A stretch of DNA of 49,018 bases, from positions 1 to 49,018 of the IMG/VR virus record IMGVR_UViG_3300035070_003059; one strand, 5' to 3'. Every line of letters starts with the position of its first letter. Position 1 is the stretch's first letter. This DNA is from a virus. This document shows, piece after piece, positions 15,135-22,798 of this stretch. The notes under the pieces are model-generated. The model did not search any database, was not told the origin of the DNA, and was given only the letters and a program-made list of their open reading frames with translations. The position numbers were made by a program, and so were the translations under genes.

Positions 15135-15514
15135 TTCGTCACCATCCCGGCCGCAATGGCCAGCTCCAGAATCTTGTCAAGCCAGGCGCGTTGTGGAGTC
15201 TTGTCGGTAATGTATTCTGTGTCATGATTTGTAAACCAAACGCGAAACTTAAGCCCTGAATAAACACGCCAGTCCTCATGATTTAACACAATTGCAACAG
15301 AGGGTTTGCAAAGCCACGAAACAACCCGCCACGCCAGCGCCATCCACTTTTCATCATAGAGATAGTTCGGCGCTTGTAACACGGTCGTGTCTTTTTGGTC
15401 AATCCAAAGAATAATATCATCCCCATCTTCACCAATGCCCCATATCGACCAATCAGGCATCAGGTTAATAAGTTGTACCGTCTTTTGGTGGTCGCTCATT
15501 TCGTTGATGTTCAT
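15131..15514 (-). CDS. Hypothetical protein
   Basis: A 127-residue, Trp- and Asp-rich protein (MNINEMSDHQKTVQLINLMP start). AAAGGA lies 6 bases upstream of the ATG at 15514, favouring it over the ATG two codons earlier. An acidic segment (GIGEDGDDIILWID) and later aromatic residues suggest a compact fold. It overlaps the next gene. Function unknown. Confidence 0.55.
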   Translation of the reverse strand: MNINEMSDHQKTVQLINLMPDWSIWGIGEDGDDIILWIDQKDTTVLQAPNYLYDEKWMALAWRVVSWLCKPSVAIVLNHEDWRVYSGLKFRVWFTNHDTEYITDKTPQRAWLDKILELAIAAGMVTK

Positions 15515-15548
15515 CGTCATTCCTTTGCTACATGATAGCATTTTGCGG

Positions 15549-16223
15549 TTATTTGTGATACCCGTTTGCGGCTACTTTTTCTTTCCAGCGGCGGGCGGTT
15601 CGGTCACTAATTGCGGCCATTTCTGCCAACTCGCCAGAGGTCAAGGCGTCGATCATATCTTTTTGCTCTGTGGTAAGTAACCGAAAGTCGCCGGGCAATT
15701 GACCGGACATCTGTCCGTTTGTGACCGCTGGTTTTGTGACCGCTTTTACTTCCACCTGAGCCAGCTTAACGGCCGTCTTGTCCGCCTGCGCCTGCCGTTT
15801 TAATTCTCGTTCTAGCGCCCGGTCTTTCTCTAGCTGCTCCCGTTCCCATGCCGTATTATCTGCCGCCGCCTTCTCGGCATCCTGGTAGCCGTCCGCCCAT
15901 GCTGATGCCACGTAAGCCAACGCGGCCACCAGCGGCAACACTAGCAAGGTGTTATTCGTTCTGAGCATCCAACCGGCAACGGCAACATAGGCAATCATCT
16001 GGACGGCCGTGCTTGCCTTGCCCGCTCCGTTGGCCCACGCCTTCTTAAGGTTCTCACCTGCCGTGATGCCCCAAAGTTCGATACCGACGCTGGACAAAAA
16101 AGCCGCCGCCGCAATGACGTACACCAGGAGCCCGGCGGCGTGTTGCTGCTCGGTGATTTCGATGGTCAAGAATACTACCATTGCAGATGGTACAGTAATT
16201 CGGGTTAGGGTTGAAAATTTCAT
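15549..16223 (-). CDS. Membrane protein with C-terminal helix-turn-helix
   Basis: A 224-residue protein with several hydrophobic segments in its first about 110 residues (around VPSAMVVFLTIEI, LLVYVIAAAAFLSSV, MIAYVAVAGWML and LLVLPLVAALAYVAS). A charged coiled coil follows, then a C-terminal HTH-like end (GELAEMAAISDRTARRWKEK). The start at 16223 has GGGAG 8 bases upstream. The layout recalls a membrane-tethered DNA-binding protein. It lies in a run of membrane proteins unusual for this kind of phage. Confidence 0.6.
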   Translation of the reverse strand: MKFSTLTRITVPSAMVVFLTIEITEQQHAAGLLVYVIAAAAFLSSVGIELWGITAGENLKKAWANGAGKASTAVQMIAYVAVAGWMLRTNNTLLVLPLVAALAYVASAWADGYQDAEKAAADNTAWEREQLEKDRALERELKRQAQADKTAVKLAQVEVKAVTKPAVTNGQMSGQLPGDFRLLTTEQKDMIDALTSGELAEMAAISDRTARRWKEKVAANGYHK

Positions 16224-16225
16224 AA

Positions 16226-16846
16226 TTACCGCTCCCATGCATAAAACGGACGCCGCCCGTTTCGTGCAATAAATGTTTGCTCTCGCTGTTCAGCAGCGGT
16301 CATTGCTGGCACGTTGATGTTACGCCGGTCCGGGTTGGCCAGGGTGTACATCATTTCCCGTGCGTACCATTCGGCCTCGTCCCGACGAAGGTAATTAAAC
16401 GCCGCCACTAAACAAGGGCGGGCGTATGCTTTGCAACGTAGATACCATTCTTGGTGGCGGGAGTGAATTGGGTCCCAGCTCATTATCAAATCTGCAAGAC
16501 GGCAAAAAGCGTCGTCGTGGTCGTCACCCAACGGCACGAAGGTCACTGGCAATACTGGGTCAATGGTAAAATGTGGCACAAACTCCACCAAAGCAACGCG
16601 CCCAAACGTGTCTAAAATGCGGAGAGATTGCAACGGCCGTTTGACCAACGATGACACCTTAATGGCAATCTGTTTGTAATCCGCTTCTGTAAATTCGCGC
16701 ACTGGGTCCCATTCCATGCTTTTTACAGGCACAACCTCGCCCCGGCTATTGAGGGGTTGCTTCACGTGCAAAGCTGGCAAGTTTTTGCCGCTTTCGTGCC
16801 ATTGTGCGTTTAGTACAATTCGTCTGTCTTCTTTAATTTGCTTCAT
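16226..16846 (-). CDS. Hypothetical protein in the membrane-protein cluster
   Basis: A 206-residue soluble-looking protein (MKQIKEDRRIVLNAQWHESG start). Its middle contains conserved-looking aromatic and acidic residues (GDDHDDAFCRLADLIMSWDP). The ATG at 16846 overlaps the stop of the 28-residue membrane peptide as ATGA. No domain recognised. Confidence 0.55.
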   Translation of the reverse strand: MKQIKEDRRIVLNAQWHESGKNLPALHVKQPLNSRGEVVPVKSMEWDPVREFTEADYKQIAIKVSSLVKRPLQSLRILDTFGRVALVEFVPHFTIDPVLPVTFVPLGDDHDDAFCRLADLIMSWDPIHSRHQEWYLRCKAYARPCLVAAFNYLRRDEAEWYAREMMYTLANPDRRNINVPAMTAAEQREQTFIARNGRRPFYAWER

Positions 16847-16929
16847 GATAACCCCCAATAGATAAATCCTACAATGATAAAAAATGCCATCATTACCAGG
16901 ATGGCACGAACAAATTGATTAAAGGTCAT
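16843..16929 (-). CDS. 28-residue single-pass membrane peptide
   Basis: A very small frame beginning MTFNQFVRAILVMMAFF, with a hydrophobic stretch of about 18 residues. The start overlaps the upstream stop (16926-16929, ATGA) and its stop overlaps the next start (ATGA). Coupling on both sides supports expression. A small accessory subunit of a membrane complex is possible. Confidence 0.5.
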   Translation of the reverse strand: MTFNQFVRAILVMMAFFIIVGFIYWGLS

Positions 16930-17609
16930 TGTGGCCACTGCTGCCGATGGTTACGTTGTGCTGCTGTTTGCGTAACACTAGCGGGCGCAACCGCTGGCTG
17001 CTGTTGACCATCACGGGAAGGCTGTTTACCGTTGCTTTGCCGTTTGGCTTCTTTGTTGACGCCCCGAAAGTCAAATCCGCCTGCTGCCACGATTCCAGCA
17101 CGAAAAAAGCGCGGCGGGCGTTGCCCCATCGCCTGCATATGGTCGGCTACCAATTGCAACATACTGCCTAGGGCCAACGACACGCCTTCTTCAAACCATG
17201 TAACCAAAAATGCCATTGCCTGACCTACTGGCTGCGTAGCATTAATAAACTCAGCCGAGCGGCCTTGCTCTATCAGATACGTAGCCCAGGTGGGCCACCA
17301 TTCGCGGAACGTAACGACGTTGGTGTAGGCGTCTAGCGCGTTGACTAGCAAGGCGCTGGCAATCAGTACCGTTGCCATACGGCCGTTTCCGTTCAGCTTA
17401 GAGATGGCGGCAGCAACCAGCATCATTTGGGGTGCAAGCTGAATAAGCCAGGCACCAGCGGCAGCGGCGTCAATGCCGACAACGGCGCTCATAAAATCTT
17501 GGGTTTGGTCGAGCGACCAACCATAGGAGAGGCTCAACATAGCCCAAATCCCTACGGCGTGGATAATAATCAAAATTACGTTACTAACTGGTGAAAAATT
17601 TCTTGTCAT
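16926..17609 (-). CDS. Multi-pass membrane protein
   Basis: A 227-residue protein with about four hydrophobic segments (VILIIIHAVGIWAML near the N-terminus; AGAWLIQLAPQMMLVAAA; MATVLIASALLVNAL; AMAFLVTWFEEGVSLALG). The C-terminal 50 residues are polar and Gln- and basic-rich. AAGGAAGG lies just upstream of the ATG. It shares a cluster with other membrane genes. No family recognised. Confidence 0.6.
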   Translation of the reverse strand: MTRNFSPVSNVILIIIHAVGIWAMLSLSYGWSLDQTQDFMSAVVGIDAAAAGAWLIQLAPQMMLVAAAISKLNGNGRMATVLIASALLVNALDAYTNVVTFREWWPTWATYLIEQGRSAEFINATQPVGQAMAFLVTWFEEGVSLALGSMLQLVADHMQAMGQRPPRFFRAGIVAAGGFDFRGVNKEAKRQSNGKQPSRDGQQQPAVAPASVTQTAAQRNHRQQWPQ

Positions 17610-17644
17610 CTGGCACCTTCCTTCGTGGTGGTGATAGGTCGTGG

Positions 17645-17683
17645 GGCGTCGTGGTGGTCGTTGAGGTCGAGTACCACGACGCC
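17645..17683. other. Perfect 11-bp inverted repeat
   Basis: GGCGTCGTGGT (17645-17655) and ACCACGACGCC (17673-17683) pair perfectly around a 17-base loop in the spacer between two membrane-protein genes. On the plus strand it is followed by TTTT, so it could stop antisense transcription. On the minus strand it lies in the 5' leader of the 16926-17609 gene. Confidence 0.55.
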
Positions 17684-17695
17684 TTTTACGTTAAT

Positions 17696-18433
17696 TTACA
17701 AATCAGTGGGGGAGGGGAACAACTTCTTTCCCTCGTTTGTCCAGTCATAAGGCTGACGATCCCCCCTGCTTTTAATGCATTGAGTTGTTTCCAAAATGGA
17801 AACGACTTGCGCCGCCGGGGCTACGCCTACACTTGACCATCGACTAATCCCCAACGCGTCAAGTTTGGTTGGTGAGATACTGTCAAGCTCTCCCGCCTCT
17901 CGTTTTTCAGCCACGGTATAGAGCCATTCGGTATTAAACCCTTTTGGAATGTCCATTACATGACCGTTAATGTTTAGCCGGTCGCCCCACACCAGTTTGT
18001 CGGTGTTGATAATCCACTGCGGCAGCTCTTCATCTTCAAACGGATCGGCCTCATCTTCCAGCGGGATGACCTCTACCTGTAACGGCTGGCGTACTGGCTG
18101 CGCTTCCATGCGGCGCGGCTCCCGTTTTGGTTGTCCCGTCGGCAAGTTGGGCTTGCCGTCTAAATCCAGCCCGGTTGCTTCCTCCGCCTTTTGCAGCAGC
18201 AAAGCAGGCAAGCCAGGCAGCACCTTGACAACCACCAGCGCCAGCACGTAAGCGCCGCCAGCCCACATCAAAAACTCAGCACCCGCCCGCCACAGGATGA
18301 TTGCGTTGAACGTTTCCATGCTAGGCAGTCGGTACAATGCGCCTGATAAATTCGCAGCGGCGGCAACTGTGCCAACGCCTACTGCAAAGCGCATTTCTGT
18401 ACTGGTTTCGCTGTACTGGTTGTCGTATGTCAT
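17696..18433 (-). CDS. Membrane protein with a large cytoplasmic domain
   Basis: A 245-residue protein. Two hydrophobic regions lie in the first about 95 residues (VGTVAAAANLSGALY; AYVLALVVVKVLPGLPAL). A Pro-rich basic linker, an acidic patch (PLEDEADPFEDEELPQ) and a C-terminal soluble domain follow. The ATG at 18433 overlaps the upstream stop as TGATG. No ATPase motif is present. Role unknown; the context suggests part of a membrane complex. Confidence 0.6.
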   Translation of the reverse strand: MTYDNQYSETSTEMRFAVGVGTVAAAANLSGALYRLPSMETFNAIILWRAGAEFLMWAGGAYVLALVVVKVLPGLPALLLQKAEEATGLDLDGKPNLPTGQPKREPRRMEAQPVRQPLQVEVIPLEDEADPFEDEELPQWIINTDKLVWGDRLNINGHVMDIPKGFNTEWLYTVAEKREAGELDSISPTKLDALGISRWSSVGVAPAAQVVSILETTQCIKSRGDRQPYDWTNEGKKLFPSPTDL

Positions 18434-18738
18434 CAGTCGCCTCCACAGCTCCGCGTGCTGGCACACCCCCGCTCGTTGCTCTGTGTCCCGCGTTGCGCGT
18501 CGCTAGTGGCCGCTTGCGTAGCGGTTGGCGTTGCGCTGGGAACGGCCGTTGGCGTTGCCCAAGTGGGCTGAATGATTTCAACCCGTGCCGGTTCTGTTGT
18601 CGGGTACACAATTTGGATCGGCTGCGTCATTCGCTGCGGCTGGCGTATCTCTGGCAATGCAAATCCGTTTGTTGCCAACATCTGCCAGACTACTATGCCG
18701 ATGATTGCGCCGAGTAGAATTTTTACAAAATCTTTCAT
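18433..18738 (-). CDS. Small membrane-anchored protein with a Thr/Pro-rich tail
   Basis: A 101-residue protein with an N-terminal hydrophobic helix (FVKILLGAIIGIVVWQML), then a low-complexity tail rich in Thr, Pro, Ala and Gln with two late Cys. It looks like a single-pass anchor exposing a flexible tail. AAAGGAG is upstream. It is the first gene of the membrane cluster. Confidence 0.6.
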   Translation of the reverse strand: MKDFVKILLGAIIGIVVWQMLATNGFALPEIRQPQRMTQPIQIVYPTTEPARVEIIQPTWATPTAVPSATPTATQAATSDAQRGTQSNERGCASTRSCGGD

Positions 18739-18749
18739 GATGCTCCTTT

Positions 18750-18775
18750 GCCCCGGCCAGCGTACCGGCCGGGGC
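18750..18775. other. GC-rich hairpin between genes
   Basis: GCCCCGGCC (18750-18758) pairs with GGCCGGGGC (18767-18775) around an 8-base loop. No U-tract follows on the minus strand; the next gene's Shine-Dalgarno site follows immediately. It may be an mRNA processing or stability element rather than a terminator. Confidence 0.6.
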
Positions 18776-18790
18776 GTGGGGGAAGAGGGG

Positions 18791-19105
18791 TTAATCGCTA
18801 TCCGTTGATGGAACTGGTACGTTTTTATTCAACCAGTCCATAAATGAGCGATACTCATTGTATCGCGGACCATGTCCCATAAACGTGCCAAGCCCCATAT
18901 GCTGCTTTGTTTCCTGCCAATATTGGCGCAAAAAAGGCACGTAGTAATCTTTGATGTTAATTGATGCCGGTTTTTCAATGCGTTTATTGTTGTCGTCATA
19001 GTGAAGTATCTGGTAGGGTGCGCCACACGTTAAGCAAACGATCTCGCCGTGAAGATCAGACCATGATCCGCGTAATTCATTTTTGCAAATTTTACAGTTA
19101 TCCAT
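18791..19105 (-). CDS. Zinc-ribbon hypothetical protein
   Basis: A 104-residue protein. CKIC near residue 4 and CLTC near residue 24 form a typical zinc ribbon. A soluble C-terminal part rich in Tyr and Asn follows. GGAGG precedes the ATG, and a terminator lies only 15 bases upstream of it. Function unknown. Confidence 0.6.
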   Translation of the reverse strand: MDNCKICKNELRGSWSDLHGEIVCLTCGAPYQILHYDDNNKRIEKPASINIKDYYVPFLRQYWQETKQHMGLGTFMGHGPRYNEYRSFMDWLNKNVPVPSTDSD

Positions 19106-19120
19106 GTCATCCTCCTGTAT

Positions 19121-19154
19121 AAAAAACGCCCCGCTCTTGCACAGAACCGGGGCG
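19121..19154 (-). terminator. Intrinsic terminator before the zinc-ribbon gene
   Basis: Minus strand: CGCCCCG (19154-19148) pairs with CGGGGCG (19133-19127), followed directly by six T (19126-19121). Placed just before the RBS of the 18791-19105 gene, it implies read-through or antitermination for the membrane cluster downstream. Confidence 0.75.
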
Positions 19155-19258
19155 ATAAGCTAGAATAATCTAGCCTTTGCACGCGCCTTGCCGGTTCCGT
19201 GCGATTGGTTAGCCCTCACCTGATACTCGCAATATCGGGTGAGGGCGTTTTTGTTTAG
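19155..19258. other. Non-coding spacer with stacked inverted repeats
   Basis: No gene is seen. The spacer holds GCTAGA/TCTAGC (19159-19174) and a long pairing GCCCTCACC / GGTGAGGGC (about 19212-19250) followed on the plus strand by TTTTT. With the terminator next to it this makes three hairpins in about 130 bases. It could be a small structured RNA or a bidirectional stop. Confidence 0.45.
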
Positions 19259-19522
19259 TTAAACATTACCAAATGGCGTGTGCCTTATTTTGGCCACCAG
19301 TTTGTCGGTAAAATCTTTGGGCCATCCGCTTTTCTGCAACGGCTCTGTAAAATCACCCTCAGCGGCCTTTGACAGCACCAACGTCAACCACTCAACTGGT
19401 AAAACGTGGTCTATTGTGTAAACGCAACAATGACCAACTTTTAAATGAACAAGGCCGTCACCCAGGTTTGTCAATTGGATATTGTCACCGCCGTTATTAC
19501 CTTCGCTATAAAAATCACTCAT
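19259..19522 (-). CDS. Hypothetical protein
   Basis: An 87-residue protein (MSDFYSEGNNGGDNIQLTNL start) with an acidic, Gly/Asn-rich N-terminus and a C-terminal helix. It overlaps the end of the ribbon-helix-helix gene by eight bases, so the two are probably expressed together. No motif. Confidence 0.55.
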   Translation of the reverse strand: MSDFYSEGNNGGDNIQLTNLGDGLVHLKVGHCCVYTIDHVLPVEWLTLVLSKAAEGDFTEPLQKSGWPKDFTDKLVAKIRHTPFGNV

Positions 19523-19664
19523 CTTTCACCTGTGCCTGTCGTTTTTCTAGCCATTCGCGGATGGCCCGGCGGACTTGCTCTGCTATCGGTATGCCGTTAG
19601 CCTTGCTGAGTTCCTGCAATGCTTGGTACTGTTCGTCGTCAACTCTTACATGCTTATCTGCCAT
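19515..19664 (-). CDS. Small ribbon-helix-helix regulator
   Basis: A 49-residue protein: a short strand (KHVRVDDEQ), then helix (YQALQELSKANG), then IPIAEQVRRAIREWLEKR, the classic Arc/CopG-like pattern. These act as dimeric repressors. A GTACAC-AA-GTGTAC inverted repeat lies 11-24 bases upstream of the start and could be its operator. Confidence 0.7.
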   Translation of the reverse strand: MADKHVRVDDEQYQALQELSKANGIPIAEQVRRAIREWLEKRQAQVKDE

Positions 19665-19674
19665 GACCACCATT

Positions 19675-19688
19675 GTACACAAGTGTAC
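19675..19688. promoter_or_regulatory. Operator-like inverted repeat upstream of the RHH gene
   Basis: GTACAC (19675-19680) and GTGTAC (19683-19688), separated by AA. It lies just upstream of the ribbon-helix-helix start and inside the 3' end of the previous gene's surroundings. It fits autoregulation by a dimeric repressor. Confidence 0.45.
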
Positions 19689-19720
19689 ACGCCAACGCAA
19701 TACCCCCAACCTTAAAATTT

Positions 19721-20074
19721 TTACTTCCCCACACTTGCCGCCCAATCAAACGGCCGTCCAGCCCCCACCGCAGGGATATACAGATACCCTGGCCGCTTTA
19801 CCGGTTGCGGCTCTTGGGCAACGGTAACACGCTCCCGCATGGCGTCATACTCTGTCTGCGGGTCACGCTTTTTCTGCGGCCTCTGGTATGATTTCACCTC
19901 AATAACGCCAGATTCCAGCGCAACCAAAAAGGCGTTAAATTCGGTGTCGGTGATGCACAAGCGGTTTTGCTCGCCGATGTGCGGCTCGATGCCAAGCCGC
20001 CGCACGTAGCGCCATACGTGTTTGTAATCAATCCCTGTTTTCTTTTTGATGTCGTTAGCTGTGTAAGTTTTCAT
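19721..20074 (-). CDS. Helix-turn-helix protein
   Basis: A 117-residue protein with an N-terminal HTH-like segment (YTANDIKKKTGIDYKHVWRY then VRRLGIEPHI) of the MerR/excisionase-like type, followed by a basic linker and a Pro-rich end. AGGAG lies 6 bases upstream of the ATG at 20074. It could regulate the operon or act as an excisionase-like factor. Confidence 0.6.
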   Translation of the reverse strand: MKTYTANDIKKKTGIDYKHVWRYVRRLGIEPHIGEQNRLCITDTEFNAFLVALESGVIEVKSYQRPQKKRDPQTEYDAMRERVTVAQEPQPVKRPGYLYIPAVGAGRPFDWAASVGK

Positions 20075-20119
20075 TTTGTCTCCTAAAAATAATTGCACGG
20101 CCGTTTGTGGCCGTTGGGT

Positions 20120-20929
20120 TTAGCCAAACACCAGCAACGGCGGATTGGCGTACGCTACCCGCTTGCGGGCAAGTTCAACGTATTCAGGGCTGATGTCAAA
20201 GCCGAGGTAATTACGGCCGTTCTGCATGGCCATCTGGGCAGTCGTGCCGCTACCGACGAATGGATCGAAAACAAGATCGCCCTTATTTGACCATGACAGT
20301 ATGTGATCCCTTGCCAAGTTGTCAGGAAAAGGCGCGTCATGCTCGAAGGCAAGAGCGCTCTTATTGCTCACCCCCTTGCCCGTCGGGTAATACCAGACAT
20401 TAGCCCTAACCGACATGTCGGGTGTCATAAACCGTTCATTCTGACGGCTTCCATCTTTGCGCCGTCTCGTTGATGTGTTGCGAGTCCCAGCGTAAATATT
20501 TTTGTGGTCCTTTATCCGGTTTACCGTTTTAGGCTTGCCTTTAGAAAAAACGAACATATATTCCCAAGCCTGCCAATAGGCTAAATTGCTCCCCTTTGCG
20601 CCCTGGCTTCCCGTGTGATACACCATCGTATCGTGCAGCCGCATCCCCTTAGCCATAAAGTACAGCGCCTGCTTGAAGCTGGTCCCCGTTTCGCTGCCGT
20701 TCACCGTCTGGTCAGCCACTACCCACACGATGACGCCGCCGGGTTTTGTCACCCGTATCAACTGGCGGGCAATTGCGAAAAAGTCGAACGTATAGCCGTT
20801 GTAGCTCCGCAGGTTGTCATACGGTGGGCTGGTCACTGTCAAGTCAATGCAGGCATCTGGCAAATGGCTCATCATTTCGGCACACTCGCCGCAGTAAATG
20901 TTATTTGGTTCATATGGTCCTAAGTTCAT
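20120..20929 (-). CDS. DNA methyltransferase (N4-cytosine/N6-adenine, beta class)
   Basis: A 269-residue protein. The catalytic TSPPY is at residues 33-37 and the S-adenosylmethionine-binding DPFVGSGTT at 222-230, in the catalytic-first order of the beta class. The ATG at 20929 overlaps the upstream stop as ATGA. No cognate restriction enzyme gene is adjacent, so it is an orphan phage enzyme, probably protecting phage DNA. Its target cannot be read from the sequence. Confidence 0.9.
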   Translation of the reverse strand: MNLGPYEPNNIYCGECAEMMSHLPDACIDLTVTSPPYDNLRSYNGYTFDFFAIARQLIRVTKPGGVIVWVVADQTVNGSETGTSFKQALYFMAKGMRLHDTMVYHTGSQGAKGSNLAYWQAWEYMFVFSKGKPKTVNRIKDHKNIYAGTRNTSTRRRKDGSRQNERFMTPDMSVRANVWYYPTGKGVSNKSALAFEHDAPFPDNLARDHILSWSNKGDLVFDPFVGSGTTAQMAMQNGRNYLGFDISPEYVELARKRVAYANPPLLVFG

Positions 20930-21114
20930 CGCCCCGCCTCCAGCCACGCCGCCAGCAGTCGCGGCGATACAAGGTGCCTCACCTCGCGCACGATGGCTTG
21001 TGCCGCTTCCACCTGTTTTTCCAGGCGTTCCACGTCCGCCGCCGTCACCGTGCGGAGAATTGGCCCGCCGTCGCTGTCGTAGTAGATGATGGAACCGCTG
21101 CTTTTTGTGGTCAT
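20926..21114 (-). CDS. Small coiled-coil protein before the methyltransferase
   Basis: A 62-residue protein (MTTKSSGSIIYYDSDGGPIL start) with a coiled-coil helix (VERLEKQVEAAQAIVREV). It overlaps both the helicase and methyltransferase genes by a few bases. Unknown role. Confidence 0.5.
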   Translation of the reverse strand: MTTKSSGSIIYYDSDGGPILRTVTAADVERLEKQVEAAQAIVREVRHLVSPRLLAAWLEAGR

Positions 21115-22106
21115 AGTTGCACCACCTTGATTTCGTTCGTCTTGAAGTTGATTTCACACGGCCACATCTTGCCAGAGGGCAAGCCGCCGCGCTGCTTAAG
21201 TACCTTCACCCACATCATGCTTTCGTTGACCTCGTATTCCTTGCCCGCGTAGCTTAGGCGCTGGCCCACTTGGTGGGTTTGCTTGGGCATCCACAAACTA
21301 ATCGAGCGGTCAGTACGCTGGGCAATGCTTGACGATTCTTCACCGTCATACACGCCAGGGATTAGCATGTTTGGGCCAATCGGATTGTTTAGCTGCTGCT
21401 TTGCCTGCACCCCGAACACAACAGGACAGGCAAAGTGTTTCGCCATCTTTTTGATTCGATACATGTCTTGCCGGACCTGAAGCCGCCGCTGGTTCATAAG
21501 GTCGCTGCCCGCTTTAACTTCCGGGTCAATCGGCAGCGCCTGTAAATAGTCCAGAAAGATACAAGCCACTCGCAGCGGCTCGCCGGTAACGTTGCCATCC
21601 TTGATATACTTAATCGCCCGGTATACGTTGCTCAGGTACAGTTCCGGGGCGCTCTCATCACCAAGCGGGTCAGCGATGCGGTAAATTGGCACACCAGCGA
21701 TTTTGCCAGCAGCATGGATAACAGCGCCCCAATCGTGAACATTGCCCCGCGATAAATCGGCAATGGTGTGATTACTCAGGCGTGAAACTTCCATCATGCC
21801 TAGCTCCTCGATAGCGTTTTCAACGTCAACGCGAATTATGATTTCGTCGCTGCGCCCTTGTGCCACCAGATGCCGCGCCAGTGCCTTTTCCCACATCTCC
21901 ATGAAAAGCGTTTTACCGTTATGAGTTTGGGCCACAACCGCGCAGGTGTTACCTGGCAGCAGGTCAGCAAAGTATTCCCCCATACCAATGCCAGGGATTG
22001 GCAACGGCATAGACCGATGTTTGCTGTTCTGGATACCCTGCAAATGGGTTATGGTTTTGCTACCGGTTTCCGGCGGCGTGTTAATTAGCTTGCGAATTTC
22101 AGACAT
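21111..22106 (-). CDS. DnaB-type replicative helicase (RecA-fold domain only)
   Basis: A 331-residue protein. A Walker A-like AQTHNGKT is at residues 59-66, a Walker B-like IFLDYLQA at 183-190 resembles DnaB's FIDYLQL, and a late QRTDRSISLWM segment fits. It lacks the N-terminal DnaB domain, as in several phage helicases. Its start (TAATG overlap) is coupled to the initiator-like gene. It unwinds DNA at the phage replication fork. Confidence 0.75.
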   Translation of the reverse strand: MSEIRKLINTPPETGSKTITHLQGIQNSKHRSMPLPIPGIGMGEYFADLLPGNTCAVVAQTHNGKTLFMEMWEKALARHLVAQGRSDEIIIRVDVENAIEELGMMEVSRLSNHTIADLSRGNVHDWGAVIHAAGKIAGVPIYRIADPLGDESAPELYLSNVYRAIKYIKDGNVTGEPLRVACIFLDYLQALPIDPEVKAGSDLMNQRRLQVRQDMYRIKKMAKHFACPVVFGVQAKQQLNNPIGPNMLIPGVYDGEESSSIAQRTDRSISLWMPKQTHQVGQRLSYAGKEYEVNESMMWVKVLKQRGGLPSGKMWPCEINFKTNEIKVVQL

Positions 22107-22798
22107 TAGTAAAAACTCCCGTCGGTGTTGGTTATGCCAGCATGTGCGGCGTGGCCATTGGTTCCGTTTTTCGATAACGTTTTGCGGCCGTTCTGCTTCC
22201 AGTTCTTCAAAATCGCCTCGATGTACTTCCACTTGCGAACGTTGTTAGCGACCGCCTCCCGCATGGCATCAACTACCATTGGCTCGGAGTAGGTGTCTAC
22301 TGCATCGAGAATTAGCTGCGAACTATGCGGAGTGATGCCGTCAATGTGATTTTCATAGAACACAATGGCAGAATCTGTATTCTCATTGGCGGCGGCGGCT
22401 ACTGTCGCCACCTTAGTTTTTTGTTTAATTTCTTTAGCCTTAAGATGGCGTTCATGTGGTAGAACACTGTGTTCATGTGGTAGAACATCGCGTTCATCTG
22501 GTAGAACATCGTTCATGTCATGTAACAAGTTTTGTTGTGTTTGTTCATCTGGTATAACGGCAACGTAGCCCATTTTCTGCGTTCTTTGGTCAACATCCCG
22601 CACAATCCAACCGTTTTCAAGAAGCCATTGCAACGCCTGGTTAACTTTGCCTAAGCTGATATTCATGCCGTCTGCCATGCTCCGCTGGCTCTCAAAACAC
22701 ACGCCCCGGCGCAAAACTCGCAGCCACACGCGGGACTGGTAAACATCTAAATCCGAATCATCTAAAGCGTATATTGCTGTTGCGTAGTTAAGTGTCAT
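22106..22798 (-). CDS. Replication initiator / DnaD-like replisome organiser
   Basis: A 230-residue protein. The N-terminal winged helix (QSRVWLRVLRRGVCFESQ; SLGKVNQALQWLLENGWI) is followed by a linker with repeated VLP-(D/H)-E-(R/H) units (about residues 100-120). A C-terminal DnaD-like part (FYENHIDGITPHSSQLILD then KWKYIEAILKNW) closes it. Such proteins load the helicase at the origin. The repeated linker is encoded by direct repeats that look like iterons (22450-22558). It sits between the HNH gene and the helicase gene. Confidence 0.75.
   Translation of the reverse strand: MTLNYATAIYALDDSDLDVYQSRVWLRVLRRGVCFESQRSMADGMNISLGKVNQALQWLLENGWIVRDVDQRTQKMGYVAVIPDEQTQQNLLHDMNDVLPDERDVLPHEHSVLPHERHLKAKEIKQKTKVATVAAAANENTDSAIVFYENHIDGITPHSSQLILDAVDTYSEPMVVDAMREAVANNVRKWKYIEAILKNWKQNGRKTLSKNGTNGHAAHAGITNTDGSFY
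22450..22558. repeat. Iteron-like repeats, candidate replication origin
   Basis: Five copies or near-copies of GTTCATSTGGTAKAAC, starting at 22450, 22471, 22492, 22511 (diverged) and 22543. The first three are spaced by 21 bases. Each unit has GTTC/GAAC dyad symmetry. They lie inside the initiator gene beside AT-rich stretches (about 22410-22440 and 22522-22542), as in lambda O and other phage initiator genes. Confidence 0.6.
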
